Program-made: the position numbers and the translations under genes
Notes under the pieces: generated by a model
What the model saw: only the letters and a program-made list of their open reading frames with translations
The model's database searches: none
What the model was told of the DNA's origin: nothing
In this document: one piece after another, positions 34,321-45,796 of the stretch
How positions within the stretch are numbered: position 1 is the first letter of the stretch
Layout: every line of letters starts with the position of its first letter
NCBI GenBank assembly: GCA_002221725.1
Contig: NJFT01000017.1
Location: forward strand, 186,001 to 250,000
Source: Scedosporium boydii
Lineage: Eukaryota > Ascomycota > Sordariomycetes > Microascales > Microascaceae
Length of the DNA: 64,000 bases
Direction of reading: 5' to 3'

Positions 34321-35327
34321 TCAAGGGAGACACTGGCTGTACCAGTCGTTGGACTTGGTGCAGGTTCCCTGCGCACACGTCGTCGGTCCAGTCCAGCCAA
34401 TTCCACCACACTGTCCATACAGAGCAGCGCCGCTGCCACCACCGGTTCCGCTCGTCGGTGTAGGCGTCACGGCAGTGCTCAAGGTCGTTGAGGTCGGGTT
34501 GCCGCCGCCGTTGTTGCCTCCTCCAGAACAAGTAATGGGCCTGGGTCCAGGGATAGAATAGGCCCTGCCTCCATTGGTGGGCTTGCCCGTCGCATCGTAG
34601 ATGCTCAACAAGATACCGGGGTCGGTGGCCGAGTAGGCTCCGGGGAAGCTGACGATGTTGCCCGCTCCGGTGTTGGTGCCGGATCCGGTGACGCGGATCT
34701 GGGCGCATTCCATGTAGAACTGGGCACCGTTACGGCCGGTGGCGCTGTGGAGGGCGAGAAGCTCGACGCGCATCAGGTAGTCACCCGGCGCGACGCAGGA
34801 TGGCATAGTGAAGTAGTGCCAGCCATCGTTGGCGATGAGGCGGTCGACAGCCCAGGTGGTGCCAGTGAGACCATCCTCTGCGACCTTGAACCAGCTTAGG
34901 CCCGTGGTTCCGGCGGTGGCAGCGTTGTCGACCTTGGCAAGGTAGACCATGATGGGGCCTAAGAAAAGGATATTAACATCGACCGTGACAAGATAATCCT
35001 CGGTTGTATGGATGCGTTTGACATACCCTTGTGTGAAGATGCAATGGGGTTATCCGGATCATTGCTTCCCTGAGGCCCACCGATGATATGCTGATAACGA
35101 GCACCGACCTGCGCTCCCGCGGGAACGGTGATGACGTTGTTGTCCTTGTATTGGAGGTTCTTGTTGCAGGCAAAGGCTGCATCATTCACATCCTCGATCG
35201 GGAAGTTGGATGAAGGAGCCCTGATGCCGTAGAGTAGACCCTGATCGGCTCCGTTGACTTTGACGTTCTGGAAGATGGCATGGGCGGAGGCCGCGCCTAC
35301 GAAGCTGAGGATGGTTGCGACCTTCAT
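34321..35327 (-). CDS. AA9 lytic polysaccharide monooxygenase with C-terminal CBM1
   Basis: Exon 1 is 35327-35027, the intron is 35026-34959 and exon 2 is 34958-34321; total 312 residues. The signal peptide is residues 1-15, so the mature protein starts with His16, the first residue of the copper histidine brace. The second ligand is H99 (SSHKGP); H151, Q160 and axial Y162 lie in [16 protein letters not shown] Thr/Ser/Gly-rich linker (about 225-268) leads to a CBM1 at 271-311 ([15 protein letters not shown]...SQCL). Role: secreted copper enzyme that oxidatively cleaves cellulose or related beta-glucans, targeted by the CBM1. All expected copper-site residues are present, so it should be active. 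The regioselectivity cannot be told from this. Confidence 0.95.
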
Positions 35328-36614
35328 GTTGGCGAGGTTGATCTGTGGCGTGGTGGGTGGAGGACGGCGGCAGCAATGCGAGAAGGACTCGTGGTTTCTA
35401 CAAGACAAGATTGTCGTGCCGAGCAGCGGAGAGAACACAGTTAAATAGTAATCGTGGGGAGGAATCAACGAACCCCGGATCTTGATCTCGATCTCTATTT
35501 GGAAATAGCCATCCGTATACCTTTTCATCTTGAACCCTTTTCCACCAATGGATCCTCACCAGCAAATCTCGAGGTTTTCACCAACCAGTTCCAGACCAAC
35601 TTTGGCAGATGAAAAGCCGGCTCTTGACGCGACTCCAAGACCCAGGATTGGCGGCTTCGGAAATGTTCCGTGTTTCAAGCCCCGGACGGACATGAACACT
35701 CCACAAAATCCCACCTCCCAAATACCACCCGAGCGGGCGATTTTCCCATCGCCTTCAATAGAGGAAGTTTATGTAGGTGATCCTCGTTCATTCGTGGGGC
35801 AAGTTGGGGAGAACTTCCAGATGGGCGTGCTTTAAATCCGTCCCTCCTGTTCTTTATTTAGAATATTATCGGCATTTGTTTTGGAATGTAATCCGAACAA
35901 CACTCGATCCCATGATTTTTTTTCTCCCCTTTTCCTTTCGAATCTTATTTCAGCTCATACTTTTTAATACCACTTCAAATTTAGCTGTGTTCTATCACGG
36001 ATGGTGCATTGATTGACTTGCCCATGCTTCCATTCGTCCATCCACGCCTTCGTCAACATTGGCCGTGATTTTCATCTTGGCTTTTGTGTCCGGGAGTGGA
36101 GGGCGAATTCGGAAACATGCCGAACTTCCAGCGCCATCAGTGCCATCAAGGTTGCTTTCGTTCTTTGCGTCTAGTATCTGCTTCATCCTGGTGACCCTCT
36201 TCGGCTGTGGTGTACTGGAATTTATTTGGATAGGCGTAGTGTCCATTTCCACTTGGGGCGGAGTCAAGGTGTCAGAGGCCCAAAATCAGTGGGAACCATC
36301 AATCTCTCGATGAAGAGAGGATAAGATCATGAAAGATGCCGCCACCACAACCAATCGGCAAGTCCCGATGTCACCTGTTCGATCCAGGATTCCAGGCTCA
36401 AGATTCATCATAACTCCTTTTCTGCTCTACCGCCGCATCTTTCCCCGCTTCTAATTTGGGCCTTTTCCTCTAGAGTTTCTTCGTTGTTATCGATAATATT
36501 CCTACTCTTTTTTCATTTCTTTCAGACTACGTTTCCACTCCTCCTCCACTCCATGCCGAGCCTGCGTCCAGCATTCATCGGGACAAACAACTCTTCAATA
36601 CATCCCGCCACAAA
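35328..36614. other. Intergenic region, 1.3 kb (AA9 promoter / pyrophosphatase upstream)
   Basis: It separates divergent genes. A TATTTAA-like box (minus strand) lies near 35440-35447, about 115 bp before the AA9 start. Open frames within have no motif. Confidence 0.5.
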
Positions 36615-36968
36615 ATGCCGGCCCATAGACAGTTCTTCGCAAATCTAGATGAAATTTGCTCGACTGCATCATTCGTCACTGACCGCCCCAAAGGTAGTCG
36701 CCACCCACGTGTGCCCGAGGCAATCTACCCGGTGGATTACGGCTTTCTCCAAAATACAACGGGAGGAGACGGGAAGGGTATCGACGTTTTCTGCGGGAGT
36801 GCAAGGGACGGCGGAGTGGTCGGTGTCTTTTTGACAGCCGACGTAGGGAAGCGGGATGTGGAAATAAAGGTCATCCTCGACTGTACCCAGGGCGAAATCG
36901 CAGAGATCCAACACCTGCTACATGACGTTTTAAATATTGGAGGCTGCCTGATTCCGCGATACAGGTAA
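36615..36968 (+). CDS. Short inorganic-pyrophosphatase-like protein
   Basis: A single exon of 117 residues. The family I pyrophosphatase core is visible: RVPEAIYPVDYGFLQNTTGG, then DGKGIDVFCGS and KRDVEIKVILDC. Family I enzymes hydrolyse PPi with metal ions held by clustered Asp residues. Several Asp are in place, but the usual DGDPxD segment is altered to GDGKGIDV. At 117 residues it is much shorter than the ~170-residue bacterial or ~280-residue eukaryotic cytosolic enzymes, although similar short bacterial-type forms occur. It may be a divergent phosphatase or a reduced form. The ATG is preceded by an adenine-rich context (CACAAAATG) suitable as a start. Activity on PPi is not assured. Confidence 0.72.
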   Translation: MPAHRQFFANLDEICSTASFVTDRPKGSRHPRVPEAIYPVDYGFLQNTTGGDGKGIDVFCGSARDGGVVGVFLTADVGKRDVEIKVILDCTQGEIAEIQHLLHDVLNIGGCLIPRYR

Positions 36969-37403
36969 TGATCAACGCGGTAGGCACTTTTGCATCCAGC
37001 TTGCCGCTTGACTCTTCATGTCCTTCGGAAATACTCGGACACGTCTCCATCCATTCGCGTCAACTTCTTCTGTTGTTGTCGCTGGGTGACATTCATTCCC
37101 TTGCCCATTTCTCCCTCGGTACTAGAGGTATTAATTAAATAGACACATTCGCATTTCTCCAATCCACAAACTTCATTAAGTGATATTTTCATTGGGTGTA
37201 CGTTGCAGTTGTGGTACGTGTGATCTCGTATTTCGTTCCCGGTGCTGACGGGCTTCGATGCTAGGTCCCTCAGGCATCAGGATCAACATGGCCCTTATAA
37301 TCACCCGGACCTCCCGGAATCTCTCAATGGCGACCTCCCAACCCCAAGGGTCTCGTCCTTTCGACGCCACATCACACCAGTTTACCCTCCGGTTATAATA
37401 GTC
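36969..37403. other. Intergenic region, 435 bp
   Basis: It lies between two plus-strand genes and serves as the promoter of the FAD monooxygenase. The monooxygenase frame extends upstream to an ATG at 37242, which I regard as leader sequence. Confidence 0.45.
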
Positions 37404-38711
37404 ATGGCATCACTGAGAGTGCTCATCTGCGGAGCAGGCATCGCCGGGCCCGCGCTGGCCTTCTGGCTCAGCAGAATCGGCTGCGCCGTCACCGTCATCG
37501 AGCGCACATCCACAGCCCGGCACGTGGGCCAGCAGATTGATATCCGCGCTCAAGGCGTAACCGTGATGCGAAGGATGGGTATTGAGGCCGCCGTGCGGGC
37601 CCGCGTCGTTGACGAGCGGGGTATGCAAATCGTCGATCGCAACGGCAAGCGCAAGGCCTTCTTCGCCGCCAACAAGTCGGGTAAAGGCAGGCAAACAATA
37701 TCCTCAGAGTTTGAAATTATGCGCCGCGATCTATCAGTTATCCTTTTCGACATTACCAAAGACAAAACGAAATATGTGTATGGCATCCGGGTTCAGTCTT
37801 TTGAGCAACTAGACGGCGACAAGGGTGTACATGTGAGATTCTCGGACGGCACGGAAGACACATTTGACCTGGTAGTGGGCGCAGACGGACAAAATTCTGA
37901 GTTGCGGAAGTTGCTCCTCGGCCCTAATACGCCAGACCCTTTCTTCCCTTCGGGCGTGTTGATGGCGTGGGCGACTATTCCATCAGTCGAAGGTGATCCA
38001 GATACTTTTACCGGCTGCATCGCTCCAGGTCGGAGAGCAATCGCTACCCGCGTCGATCGACCTGGATGTCAGCAACTCTACCTTATGGCCGTGGCCGATG
38101 CCCTGCCGGAAGACCATCCATTGAAAGCCACGTTGAAAAATGGCAGCACTGTGGCGAGCCAAAAGAAGGCTTGGGCCGACTACTTCGAGAATGCAGGTTG
38201 GGAGGCGTCCCGGTTCACCCGCGACATGGTGTCGTCACCTTTGGCAGACGATTGGCATGCCTGCACCGTCGGGCAGGTGAGGATGGATTCTTGGTTCAAT
38301 GGAAGGGTCGCGCTGGTCGGGGACGCCGGCTTTTGCCCCTCGCCGTCCACCGGTATGGGAACCGCTTGTGCCTTTGTTGGGGCATATGTTCTGGCTGGAG
38401 AGATTGCCCGAACCTGCGGTCTCACAACTGAGGGAAACACCCATGACCATGTGGATGTCGAGAAGGCTCGTCAGCGTGTCCCGGCTGCCTTGCAAGCCTA
38501 CGACCAGAGACTGAGGCCTTTTATCACCAAGGTCCAGAAACGAGCACACCGTGGAAAATTGCCGAGCTCGGCGCTGGGAATTTCCTTCTGGTACTTTGTT
38601 TTAAGCTGCATCGAGACGCTCAAGCTCGACAAGATCGCCAGTCGCATGCTTCCGGATGATGTTATTGGGTGGAACCTACCGGAATACACTGAGCTTGGAA
38701 CAGGCAGATGA
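37404..38711 (+). CDS. FAD-dependent monooxygenase (PHBH/salicylate-hydroxylase type)
   Basis: A single exon of 435 residues from the ATG at 37404 (gtcATGGca); the longer in-frame ATG at 37242 would add 54 residues without motif. It has the dinucleotide-binding motif LICGAGIAGPALAFWL at residues 7-22, an acidic residue at the end of the second strand (VIERT), the mid-protein block DLVVGADGQNSELR and the FAD-ribityl block RVALVGDAGFCPSPSTGMG. These are the three group A flavoprotein hydroxylase motifs. Role: NAD(P)H- and FAD-dependent hydroxylation of a small, often aromatic, substrate in the cytosol. Fungal relatives act in degradation and in secondary metabolism. The substrate is unknown and no clear cluster partner is adjacent. 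Confidence 0.9.
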   Translation: MASLRVLICGAGIAGPALAFWLSRIGCAVTVIERTSTARHVGQQIDIRAQGVTVMRRMGIEAAVRARVVDERGMQIVDRNGKRKAFFAANKSGKGRQTISSEFEIMRRDLSVILFDITKDKTKYVYGIRVQSFEQLDGDKGVHVRFSDGTEDTFDLVVGADGQNSELRKLLLGPNTPDPFFPSGVLMAWATIPSVEGDPDTFTGCIAPGRRAIATRVDRPGCQQLYLMAVADALPEDHPLKATLKNGSTVASQKKAWADYFENAGWEASRFTRDMVSSPLADDWHACTVGQVRMDSWFNGRVALVGDAGFCPSPSTGMGTACAFVGAYVLAGEIARTCGLTTEGNTHDHVDVEKARQRVPAALQAYDQRLRPFITKVQKRAHRGKLPSSALGISFWYFVLSCIETLKLDKIASRMLPDDVIGWNLPEYTELGTGR

Positions 38712-40069
38712 AAACCTTGTTTTGCTCGTTTGTACCATAGAACTACCAAGACAGAACCCTCCCCCACCCCTTTCCCTCAACACCACTCACCAACTAGATG
38801 ATATCCCTACTCATAATAAACCCGAGTTCATCGCTAATTCTCAATATAAATCTATAGCAGTTGAATCAACATATTCGTTAAACGGTGCAGGGTGGTTGTA
38901 ACGGGCTGAGCCGCGTAGAGGGCTTCAGCAAGAGCACAAGCCAGGGGCACCAGCCACTTGCTACTACGATCACCGGCGGCGCAACAAGAGCTCAAGGATG
39001 TACGTGTAGGCGTAATAGAATACCTAGAAATGGCTGGCTTCGCCGCGAAAGAGAGTTGAGGGTGCTTAAGTAGATTCAAGGCGCAATTCCAGGCAGGCAT
39101 GTGGCGTTGGAACTGACATCTTTTGGTCTATTAGGGCGAATGCTTGACATAAGACTCAAAGACTCGCGATTGATTTTCCAGGCGCACCGCCATTTAGAAA
39201 TGACCCTGCGGCAAGCTATAGTAGAATGCTTGATGAGGGGTAAGAAAAGAAAAGGTATCCATCCTCATAGTTAGGAGTCGACAACCGAATCCAGGCTGAC
39301 CTGGATAGGCAGGGAGGGTCCTTGCAAGTATCATAAGTCTGTATTGCAGCCATGGCAGTTTGAGTTTTATTTCAGACTCCAAGACCTATATACTAATTCC
39401 TGTAGGATGATCAAGTGCTGAGAGGCGAATATAAACCAATTTACCTTCCACCTCTTACCACCAGTCTCCTATAGCCGTGTTGTTTACTGGGCAAGGTCTC
39501 CTTTTGGTAGAGGGCTGATCAAAATAGGAGATGATAAGAAAATCGGGCGTGAGAAGGTGGCAATTGCTGGATACCACGATGTTCCAGTAAACGCGGCAGT
39601 GCAAGTTTGGGAGCTGGGGGTTAAATTCGTCAAGCTGGATGATGGATCATGACTGCACGAACACATTCCAAAAATACCTATTCCTGCGATCTTCTAGGTG
39701 GATAATAACCTCAAGCTAGGAGAGACTTCGGAAATTGAGAATAGCATTAAGTGCCACCCTTTGTATATCCCTTTTCATAGCTTCCTCCTCATCTTTACTT
39801 GTATCCGCAAGAGTGAACGGTACGCACATCCTCCCCAATCCTTGAAGCACTCACGGCTGGGGTGTAACGTTTACGCCAAGACGATCCTTTAATCCTTCAC
39901 TCTCCTCCAATCTCTTGCCCCTTGAGATTGTGAAACATGACTCTCTCAATCTCAGACTTGGGTTACATAATCAACCAAGCCATCTTTGGGTCCCCACCAG
40001 CATCAACACAACAATCCAACCCTCAAGTAACAAAACTCTACTCTTTGACTCTATGATACTCATTCCATC
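38712..40069. other. Intergenic region, 1.36 kb
   Basis: 3' flank of the monooxygenase and promoter of the alpha/beta hydrolase. I see no gene. Confidence 0.5.
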
Positions 40070-40990
40070 ATGACTGGAATGCCTGATGACCAGCTACTCA
40101 CATTGCCAGACGGGCGTCGTCTTTCATATGCCGTCTTTGGTTCGCCGGGCTCTCGCCTATCTCCTATATTCTACTTTCATGGATTCCCTGGCACACACTG
40201 CGAAGCATTCACACTCCATGACGCGGCTTCCCGAAGAGGTATCCAAATCATTTCTATAACGCGCCCCGGTTATGGAGGATCAACATACCAGGACGGCCGA
40301 ACGATACTATCCTTCGCCGACGATGTGCTCGCAATTGCCAACCACCTTGATGCCCATCGGTTTGCCTTGGCCGGCATGTCTGGGGGAAGCCCATACGTTC
40401 TCGCTTGCCTGCGCGCTATTCCACGAGAGCGGCTGATTGGAGCTGCTATCGTCTCAGGCATGTACCCAACAAAGTTAGGCACAGAGGGGATGATGCTTGT
40501 GAATCGTGTGCTGCTAGCTATTGCCCCCTGGGCCACAGGCTTGGTATCCATCGTATTCGACGCTGCAGTGGGGCGGATGACTCGAGGTGACCCCGAAGAC
40601 TATAAACGGGCCATGGTGGACTCCTTCAAAAGTCGCCCAGCGGAAGATCTCAAGGCACTTGAGGCGAATGACGGCAGAATGTTAGAGGTGCTAATGAAAA
40701 GCACGCGGGATGCCCTCCAGGATGGTGGCAAAGGTTCGGCTTGGGAGGCTCGGCTTCTTGGAAGTGACTGGGGCTTTGAACTTGGGGACTTGAAGGTTGA
40801 TCAAGGCAAAGTAGTGCTGTGGCATGGCGGGAAAGATATCAACTGTCCTCTGGCTATGGCGAGGAAGGCAGCAACCATGATTTCTGGCGCTGAACTGCGT
40901 GTTTATGAAGAAGAAGCCCATGCTAGCCTCCTTGTTAATCGGATGGACGAAATCATGGATACCCTCGAATCGTTTTTAGGACCGGCCTGA
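40070..40990 (+). CDS. Alpha/beta hydrolase
   Basis: A single exon of 306 residues with no signal peptide. The oxyanion block is YFHGFPGTHCE (35-45). The nucleophile elbow is AGMSGGSPYV with S104; the acid is probably D256 in WHGGKDINCP and the base H284 in EEEAHASLL. The full catalytic triad is therefore present in the right order. The N terminus (LTLPDGRRLSYAVFGSP) is typical of alpha/beta hydrolase-1 esterase or lactonase-like proteins. The start at 40070 is preceded by cATTCCATC and is followed at 40079 by a second in-frame Met. The substrate is unknown. Confidence 0.88.
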   Translation: MTGMPDDQLLTLPDGRRLSYAVFGSPGSRLSPIFYFHGFPGTHCEAFTLHDAASRRGIQIISITRPGYGGSTYQDGRTILSFADDVLAIANHLDAHRFALAGMSGGSPYVLACLRAIPRERLIGAAIVSGMYPTKLGTEGMMLVNRVLLAIAPWATGLVSIVFDAAVGRMTRGDPEDYKRAMVDSFKSRPAEDLKALEANDGRMLEVLMKSTRDALQDGGKGSAWEARLLGSDWGFELGDLKVDQGKVVLWHGGKDINCPLAMARKAATMISGAELRVYEEEAHASLLVNRMDEIMDTLESFLGPA

Positions 40991-42466
40991 TTTTTTCCCC
41001 CCCTCTCCCTCTCTCCCTCTCTCTTGTTCTCTTGTTATACTTGCCTATGTCTCACACTTCTACTCCACCCTGTCCCTGCCCCCCTCCCACCCCCTTCAAC
41101 CCACATTCTAGAACGAGAACAGAAACTAGTGTATTCCAAATTCCTACAGCCTAATCTACTGTGTTTTATTATGTAGCGTAATTGATGAATGCATCGAGTA
41201 GTGGCAACATTACCACCAGAGAAGATAGACTTTGGCCAACTAGGGTCGCCGTCGCTAAAGACGTGCCGCTGCACCTGGGCCGACCTCCCAAGAAAGGAAA
41301 AGGGGTGTTGGCTGACCGCCGGGTTTTCCCAGATTGAAAATTGGTGCGCAGGTCTTCAGACAGCTAACATATTCATAAAAGCGGGTTCTGGTACCTATAT
41401 CTTCAGACGTCTTGAAGATCTCGATGGGGCTTGGCCAAGTGCGCCTGCATGGACGTAGATGACACTCTAGATATGTTGCGACGGTACCTTGGCGAGCCGA
41501 AAGATCAATACATCTCTTTGGCCCTATAATCAGATGAAGGGCGCTCTCGACGCGCGGGCAAGTCTACACGATCTGGTCTCGCATCCGGAAAACAAGAGCG
41601 AGTTTGAGTACCGTCACCAACGCCATGGCCTACGTCTATTCCATGGAAGGCGTAGGAAGGCGGCTGGCCGCGACCGTTCTTCTGGGACATGCACTACTCG
41701 CTATAAGCACATTGTCATCCTGGTTTGGACGGGATGCGACTGCCGAGGACTCTTTCCCTCCATGAGATCTTTGCCGCTGCATTAACACGACGCCGACACG
41801 CACACTGGAAAACACGTACGGTGGCATTGAGCGGATTCAGAATTACAAACACACCGTCACCACAACGACACGCATCTCAAGCTAGTCCTGAACGGGGAAA
41901 GGGAGATCCAATCCTCTGCGGGGAGAAAGGAGATATGGTGGTAGGCATGGTCATGGATCTAAGGATCCTCAACAAGGCCTGGACTATCACTAATTACAGA
42001 AGTGTTTGCGTGATCCCCTTGCGCCTCCATACCAGTAGAAGCCAATGACTGCGAGGATGCTGGGACTTGCTTCCATGGCAGCATTCCTAAAAGTGGCCAG
42101 GGTCGCATACACAAGTTCGATAGCGGAGCGAGTATTTCAACTTGTAGTTAGGTACGCGGTACCTCTATAGTCCTTATTACATTGAACATTCCATGAAGGA
42201 CGAGCGAGTGGCTGGTTCGAGGGGCTCAGATATTTGCTGTGGTTGCACAACGTGTTGAACTTCTGCTTTGGCCAATTGGTAGGGATTGGTCGCCGCAGGG
42301 CGGAATAAGCCCATGCCACACCAGTCACATAGAGCCCGCCAGAAGGAAAATAGAGCCTTTAAAGAATTCCTCAGTCGGAGCTGGCGATATAAGGGATATT
42401 GAGGGGGAGCCAGTTCCCATCATTCTCCAACTTTCATCACGAATTTGCTGCTATCTCATCGAGCAA
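40991..42466. other. Intergenic region, 1.5 kb
   Basis: It begins with a CT-rich microsatellite stretch at about 41000-41035. Several open frames below 110 codons show no motif. I see no gene. Confidence 0.5.
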
Positions 42467-43943
42467 ATGGTCGCACGAATATCAACGCAGGTATCAGACT
42501 CTACCAAAGAGGAGATGCCCAAGGATAAGAATGAGAACATTGATACAGATTATATTCACCCCCGCTCCTTGAACAGCGGCGTCCCCGTGGGCAGCATTCA
42601 ACCGCCAAATGTCGGCGGGGAGGTTTCCGTTGACGAAGCCGTCCTTGAAGGTATACCTCAGTTGAAAACCGACGACGTCAGTTGCTTGAGGTATCTACTA
42701 ACGATTGCAGCGTTTCCGGTCCCCGGGACGAAGCTGAAGTCAGCACATCATTACGGCTCCTCTGTCTGGGCGTTAACTGCGAAGCTGGTTACTGAACTTC
42801 CTGATGGGTCAATGAGACCATACTTTCTGAAGGTATGACTCGTCCAAGAACTCGGACGGTCGACATGTCCCTTTATTACCGCAAATTAAGGCCCTGGCAA
42901 TCTACTAGGTTATCCCTAATGACGATCCTGGGAAGCACATGTGTGAGGGCGAATTCGAATCGCTCCGCGAGATTCATAAAGTGGTCCCATCATTCGTTCC
43001 GCAGGCCTATCATTGGGGTCATGTCAAGAAGGGCGAAGGATACTTCCTCCTTGCTGAGTTTAAAGATGTGGGGAAACAACCGCCGGATCCTCCCAAGCTG
43101 TGTCGGAGACTTGCAGAACTGCACAAGAATTCCAAGTCACCGACCGGCAAATTCGGCTTCCACGTAACAACTTGCCATGGTAACCTACCGCAGTATGTTG
43201 GCTGGGAGGGCTCCTGGATGGTCATGTTTTCAAAAGTTCTCGCGCGAGCAATGGACCTAGACGAGGAGAAACATGGAACTTGGCCCGAATCCAACAGCTA
43301 TAGGAAGCTTTTCTTCGATCGTGTTATTCTGCGATTGTTGCTTCCATTAGAGAGTGAAGGAAGGTCCATAAAGCCGTGTCTGGTTCACGGTGACATGTGG
43401 GATGAGAATTGCGCTGATGATATCAACACTGGTGAGCCCTTTACCTTCGATGCTGGGTCACTCTATGCCCACAACGAATACGAGATCGGAGATTGGAGGC
43501 CACCAAGGCATCGTCTCAGCAAAAGGACCTACATCCAGGAATACCAGAAACACTTCCCGGTCTCTGAGCCAGGTAACGTTTCCCTCTCCGCGCCCCATTA
43601 TGTAGTCTAACTGTTATGCAGTTGAGGATTGGGACGATAGAAACCTGCTATACTCGATGCGCTGGAACATTTCTTGTTCGACACTGATTCCTTTGAGCGG
43701 CCAGAGACTTGTGTACGCTTTTCCCTCCAAAATTTAACGCTTGAAGTTATGAACTTTCGCCGCTAACACCTCCATAGCGTCTTTGAGGACATGAAAATCC
43801 TGTGCAAGAAATTTTGCCTAGAAGAATTTCAAATGGTTGAGGCCGAGTTCAATGCTTTGAGGATCGGCAGACCACAATCTAGTGTGACAAATGGGTTAGG
43901 AACTGAGGAGCCTGACGAGCGACACGAGAAGGAATCATTCTGA
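42467..43943 (+). CDS. Fructosamine/ketosamine-3-kinase-like phosphotransferase
   Basis: Four exons, 42467-42832, 42909-43572, 43622-43712 and 43778-43943, give 428 residues. Splicing gives FLK/VIPNDDPGKHMCEGEFESL, then HFPVSEP/VEDWDDRNLLYSMRWN. The fold is that of the APH / fructosamine-kinase family. The catalytic loop is LVHGDMWDEN, followed by a metal-binding FDAGSLYAHNEYEIGDW. The upstream block GFHVTTCHGNLPQYVGWEGSW is characteristic of fungal ketosamine-3-kinases, which phosphorylate glycated amines or proteins in deglycation. The N-terminal ~90 residues lack family features, so the true start may be further downstream than 42467. The second-intron donor and acceptor are consensus. Cytosolic. 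Confidence 0.82.
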
Positions 43944-44295
43944 CATTGGTAAGATTTCTTGTAGTAGTAGAATACCGCGATGTTAGAGGCTCTGATTCTA
44001 TTCTCTATTTGGCCTGTCTGTAGATGGTCAGGTTCAACAACAAAATGTGCCCACCTCATTTCCCCGCCACATTTACGGCCCGGCCCGAATTGTCTCAAGT
44101 TGAACGGTGAGGGTTCGAGTCACTTTGCTGATATTATTAGCCATCATCAGAGACAAGTACCTGATCGGATCAAATCATATATGACTGCTTTGTTCTGGCC
44201 CGAGCGGGGTTCGCAGGTCCCAATTATCATCCCATCCACTTCTGATTTATTAAGTTTCATCCACACACCTCGTTTCGTATCCATCCTGTTCGATT
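43944..44295. other. Intergenic region, 352 bp
   Basis: 3' flank of the kinase and promoter of the second cyclase-family gene. I see nothing else. Confidence 0.5.
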
Positions 44296-45473
44296 ATGGA
44301 GGAGAAATCATCTGAACTTTCGTTCCCCTCGTTCTCGGCTCTGCCCCTAGACCCAGCTGGCCCACCAGGAAACGCCTGGGGCCGCTTCGGCCGGGATGAT
44401 CGCCTGGGAATGTTGAACCTACTGACGCCTTCAACCGTAGCCCACGCGGCGGCAGAGATAAGAACTGGAATACGGGTGTCCCTCGACTGGCCCCTGTCCA
44501 AACCGAAATATCCCGGGTATGGGCGGCCGCAATTCAGACACGACATAGTCAACCGACCGAGAGGCCCAGGCTTGAGGGTGGTGAATGATGATATCTTGAC
44601 CTTTAATACCCAGGCTAGTACCCAATGGGATGGGTTCCGCCATTTCGGTACGGCATCTCCCTTTGACATGAACTTTCATGAAGGAATAGGAACTAATGCA
44701 GTATTCACATGTGTCAAGGCTATCTTGATCAGAAACGTTACTTCAACAACGTAACTCACGACGAAGTGATGTCAAGCCAAGTACTGGGAACTGATGGTAG
44801 GTCTAGAAGCATTTTCTTCCGCCCTCTCACTGTGGAACTGACCATTTGTAGCTTGGTCGGAGTCTGGGGGAATTGTGGGACGCGGTGTGCTAGTAGATTA
44901 TGCCTCCTGGGCAGAGGAGAAATCCATTCCCCTGAAGCCATTCCAGTCATTCCAGATCCCCTTTGCGCATATACAAGATCTAATCATAGACCGCGGCATT
45001 ACATTCCGACGGGGAGATATCCTCTTCCTTCGAACGGGCTTCACATCGGCCTATAACGCCCTCACCGAAGAAGAGCAAAAATCAATCCTCCAAACTACAA
45101 ATTTCAGTGGAATAGAGTCGTCAGAGGCGACTCTCCGCTTCTTGTGGGACCACCAATTTGCAGCTGTTGCTGGGGATGCTCCTGCATTTGAGAGGAGCCC
45201 ACCAGTGGGTCCGGACACGGACTACGAGTATATTTTGCATGAATGGCTACTTGGAGGCTGGGGAATGCCTATTGGAGAGCTGTTTGATTTGGAAAAACTG
45301 AGCGAAACTTGCAAGACTCTCGGAAGATTCTCGTTTTTCCTTAGTAGTATGCCCCTAAAGGTAAGTCAGGTCTATCGGCTCCCAATTTCGTCAATACTGT
45401 AATATAAGAGCTGACTTGGCCTTAGGTCCCTGGCGGAGTTGCTAGCCCACCCAACGCCGTCGCCATTTTTTGA
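44296..45473 (+). CDS. Cyclase / kynurenine-formamidase-like family protein, paralogue 2
   Basis: Four exons, 44296-44647, 44719-44796, 44852-45360 and 45426-45473, give 328 residues. The joints read RHFG/YLDQKRYFNNVTHDEVM, LGTD/AWSESGGIVGRGVLVDY and MPLK/VPGGVASPPNAVAIF. The metal-site segment is STQWDGFRHFGY, where paralogue 1 has SQWDSLVHVAHQ, so one His present in paralogue 1 is Tyr here. Later blocks RRGDILFLRTGF, FAAVAGDAPAFE and GMPIGELFDLEKL are shared with paralogue 1. Expected role: metal-dependent hydrolase of a small molecule, cytosolic; the substrate is unknown. It has two more introns than the copy at 7.5-8.6 kb, so the two are not a recent duplication. Confidence 0.87.
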
Positions 45474-45796
45474 TCGTCTCAGACTCTCAGTCAAGACAAT
45501 TAGCTGCTGTTCAAGGAGAGACAGAGGAATGATCTAGTTGATGGAAGAGGGAGTCGAAGAGAGAAGACTCCAACCGAAGAAGGCATAGTTGCGTCTAAGT
45601 CAAGGCTCAGTACCTTGGTGGCATTTCTCTAGTCATACATAGTTCTCTTCTTCAATAATAGAATCGGAAATTTAACTTGAGTACGGAGTACGTTCCAACG
45701 ATCCAGTCCATCTTGCGGTTTGATGAGGTTTCGTAAATCTTGATAATTACTACAAACCCTCGATAATCCTTCGGCTACTTAACAAAGGCATCCTAT
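45474..45796. other. Convergent intergenic region, 323 bp
   Basis: Shared 3' flank of the cyclase and the Clr5-HET chimera. I see nothing else. Confidence 0.5.

Noticed and set aside
37242..37403. Longer start for the FAD monooxygenase
   Set aside because: The extra 54 residues have no family features, and the dinucleotide-binding motif is expected within about 10-15 residues of the start.
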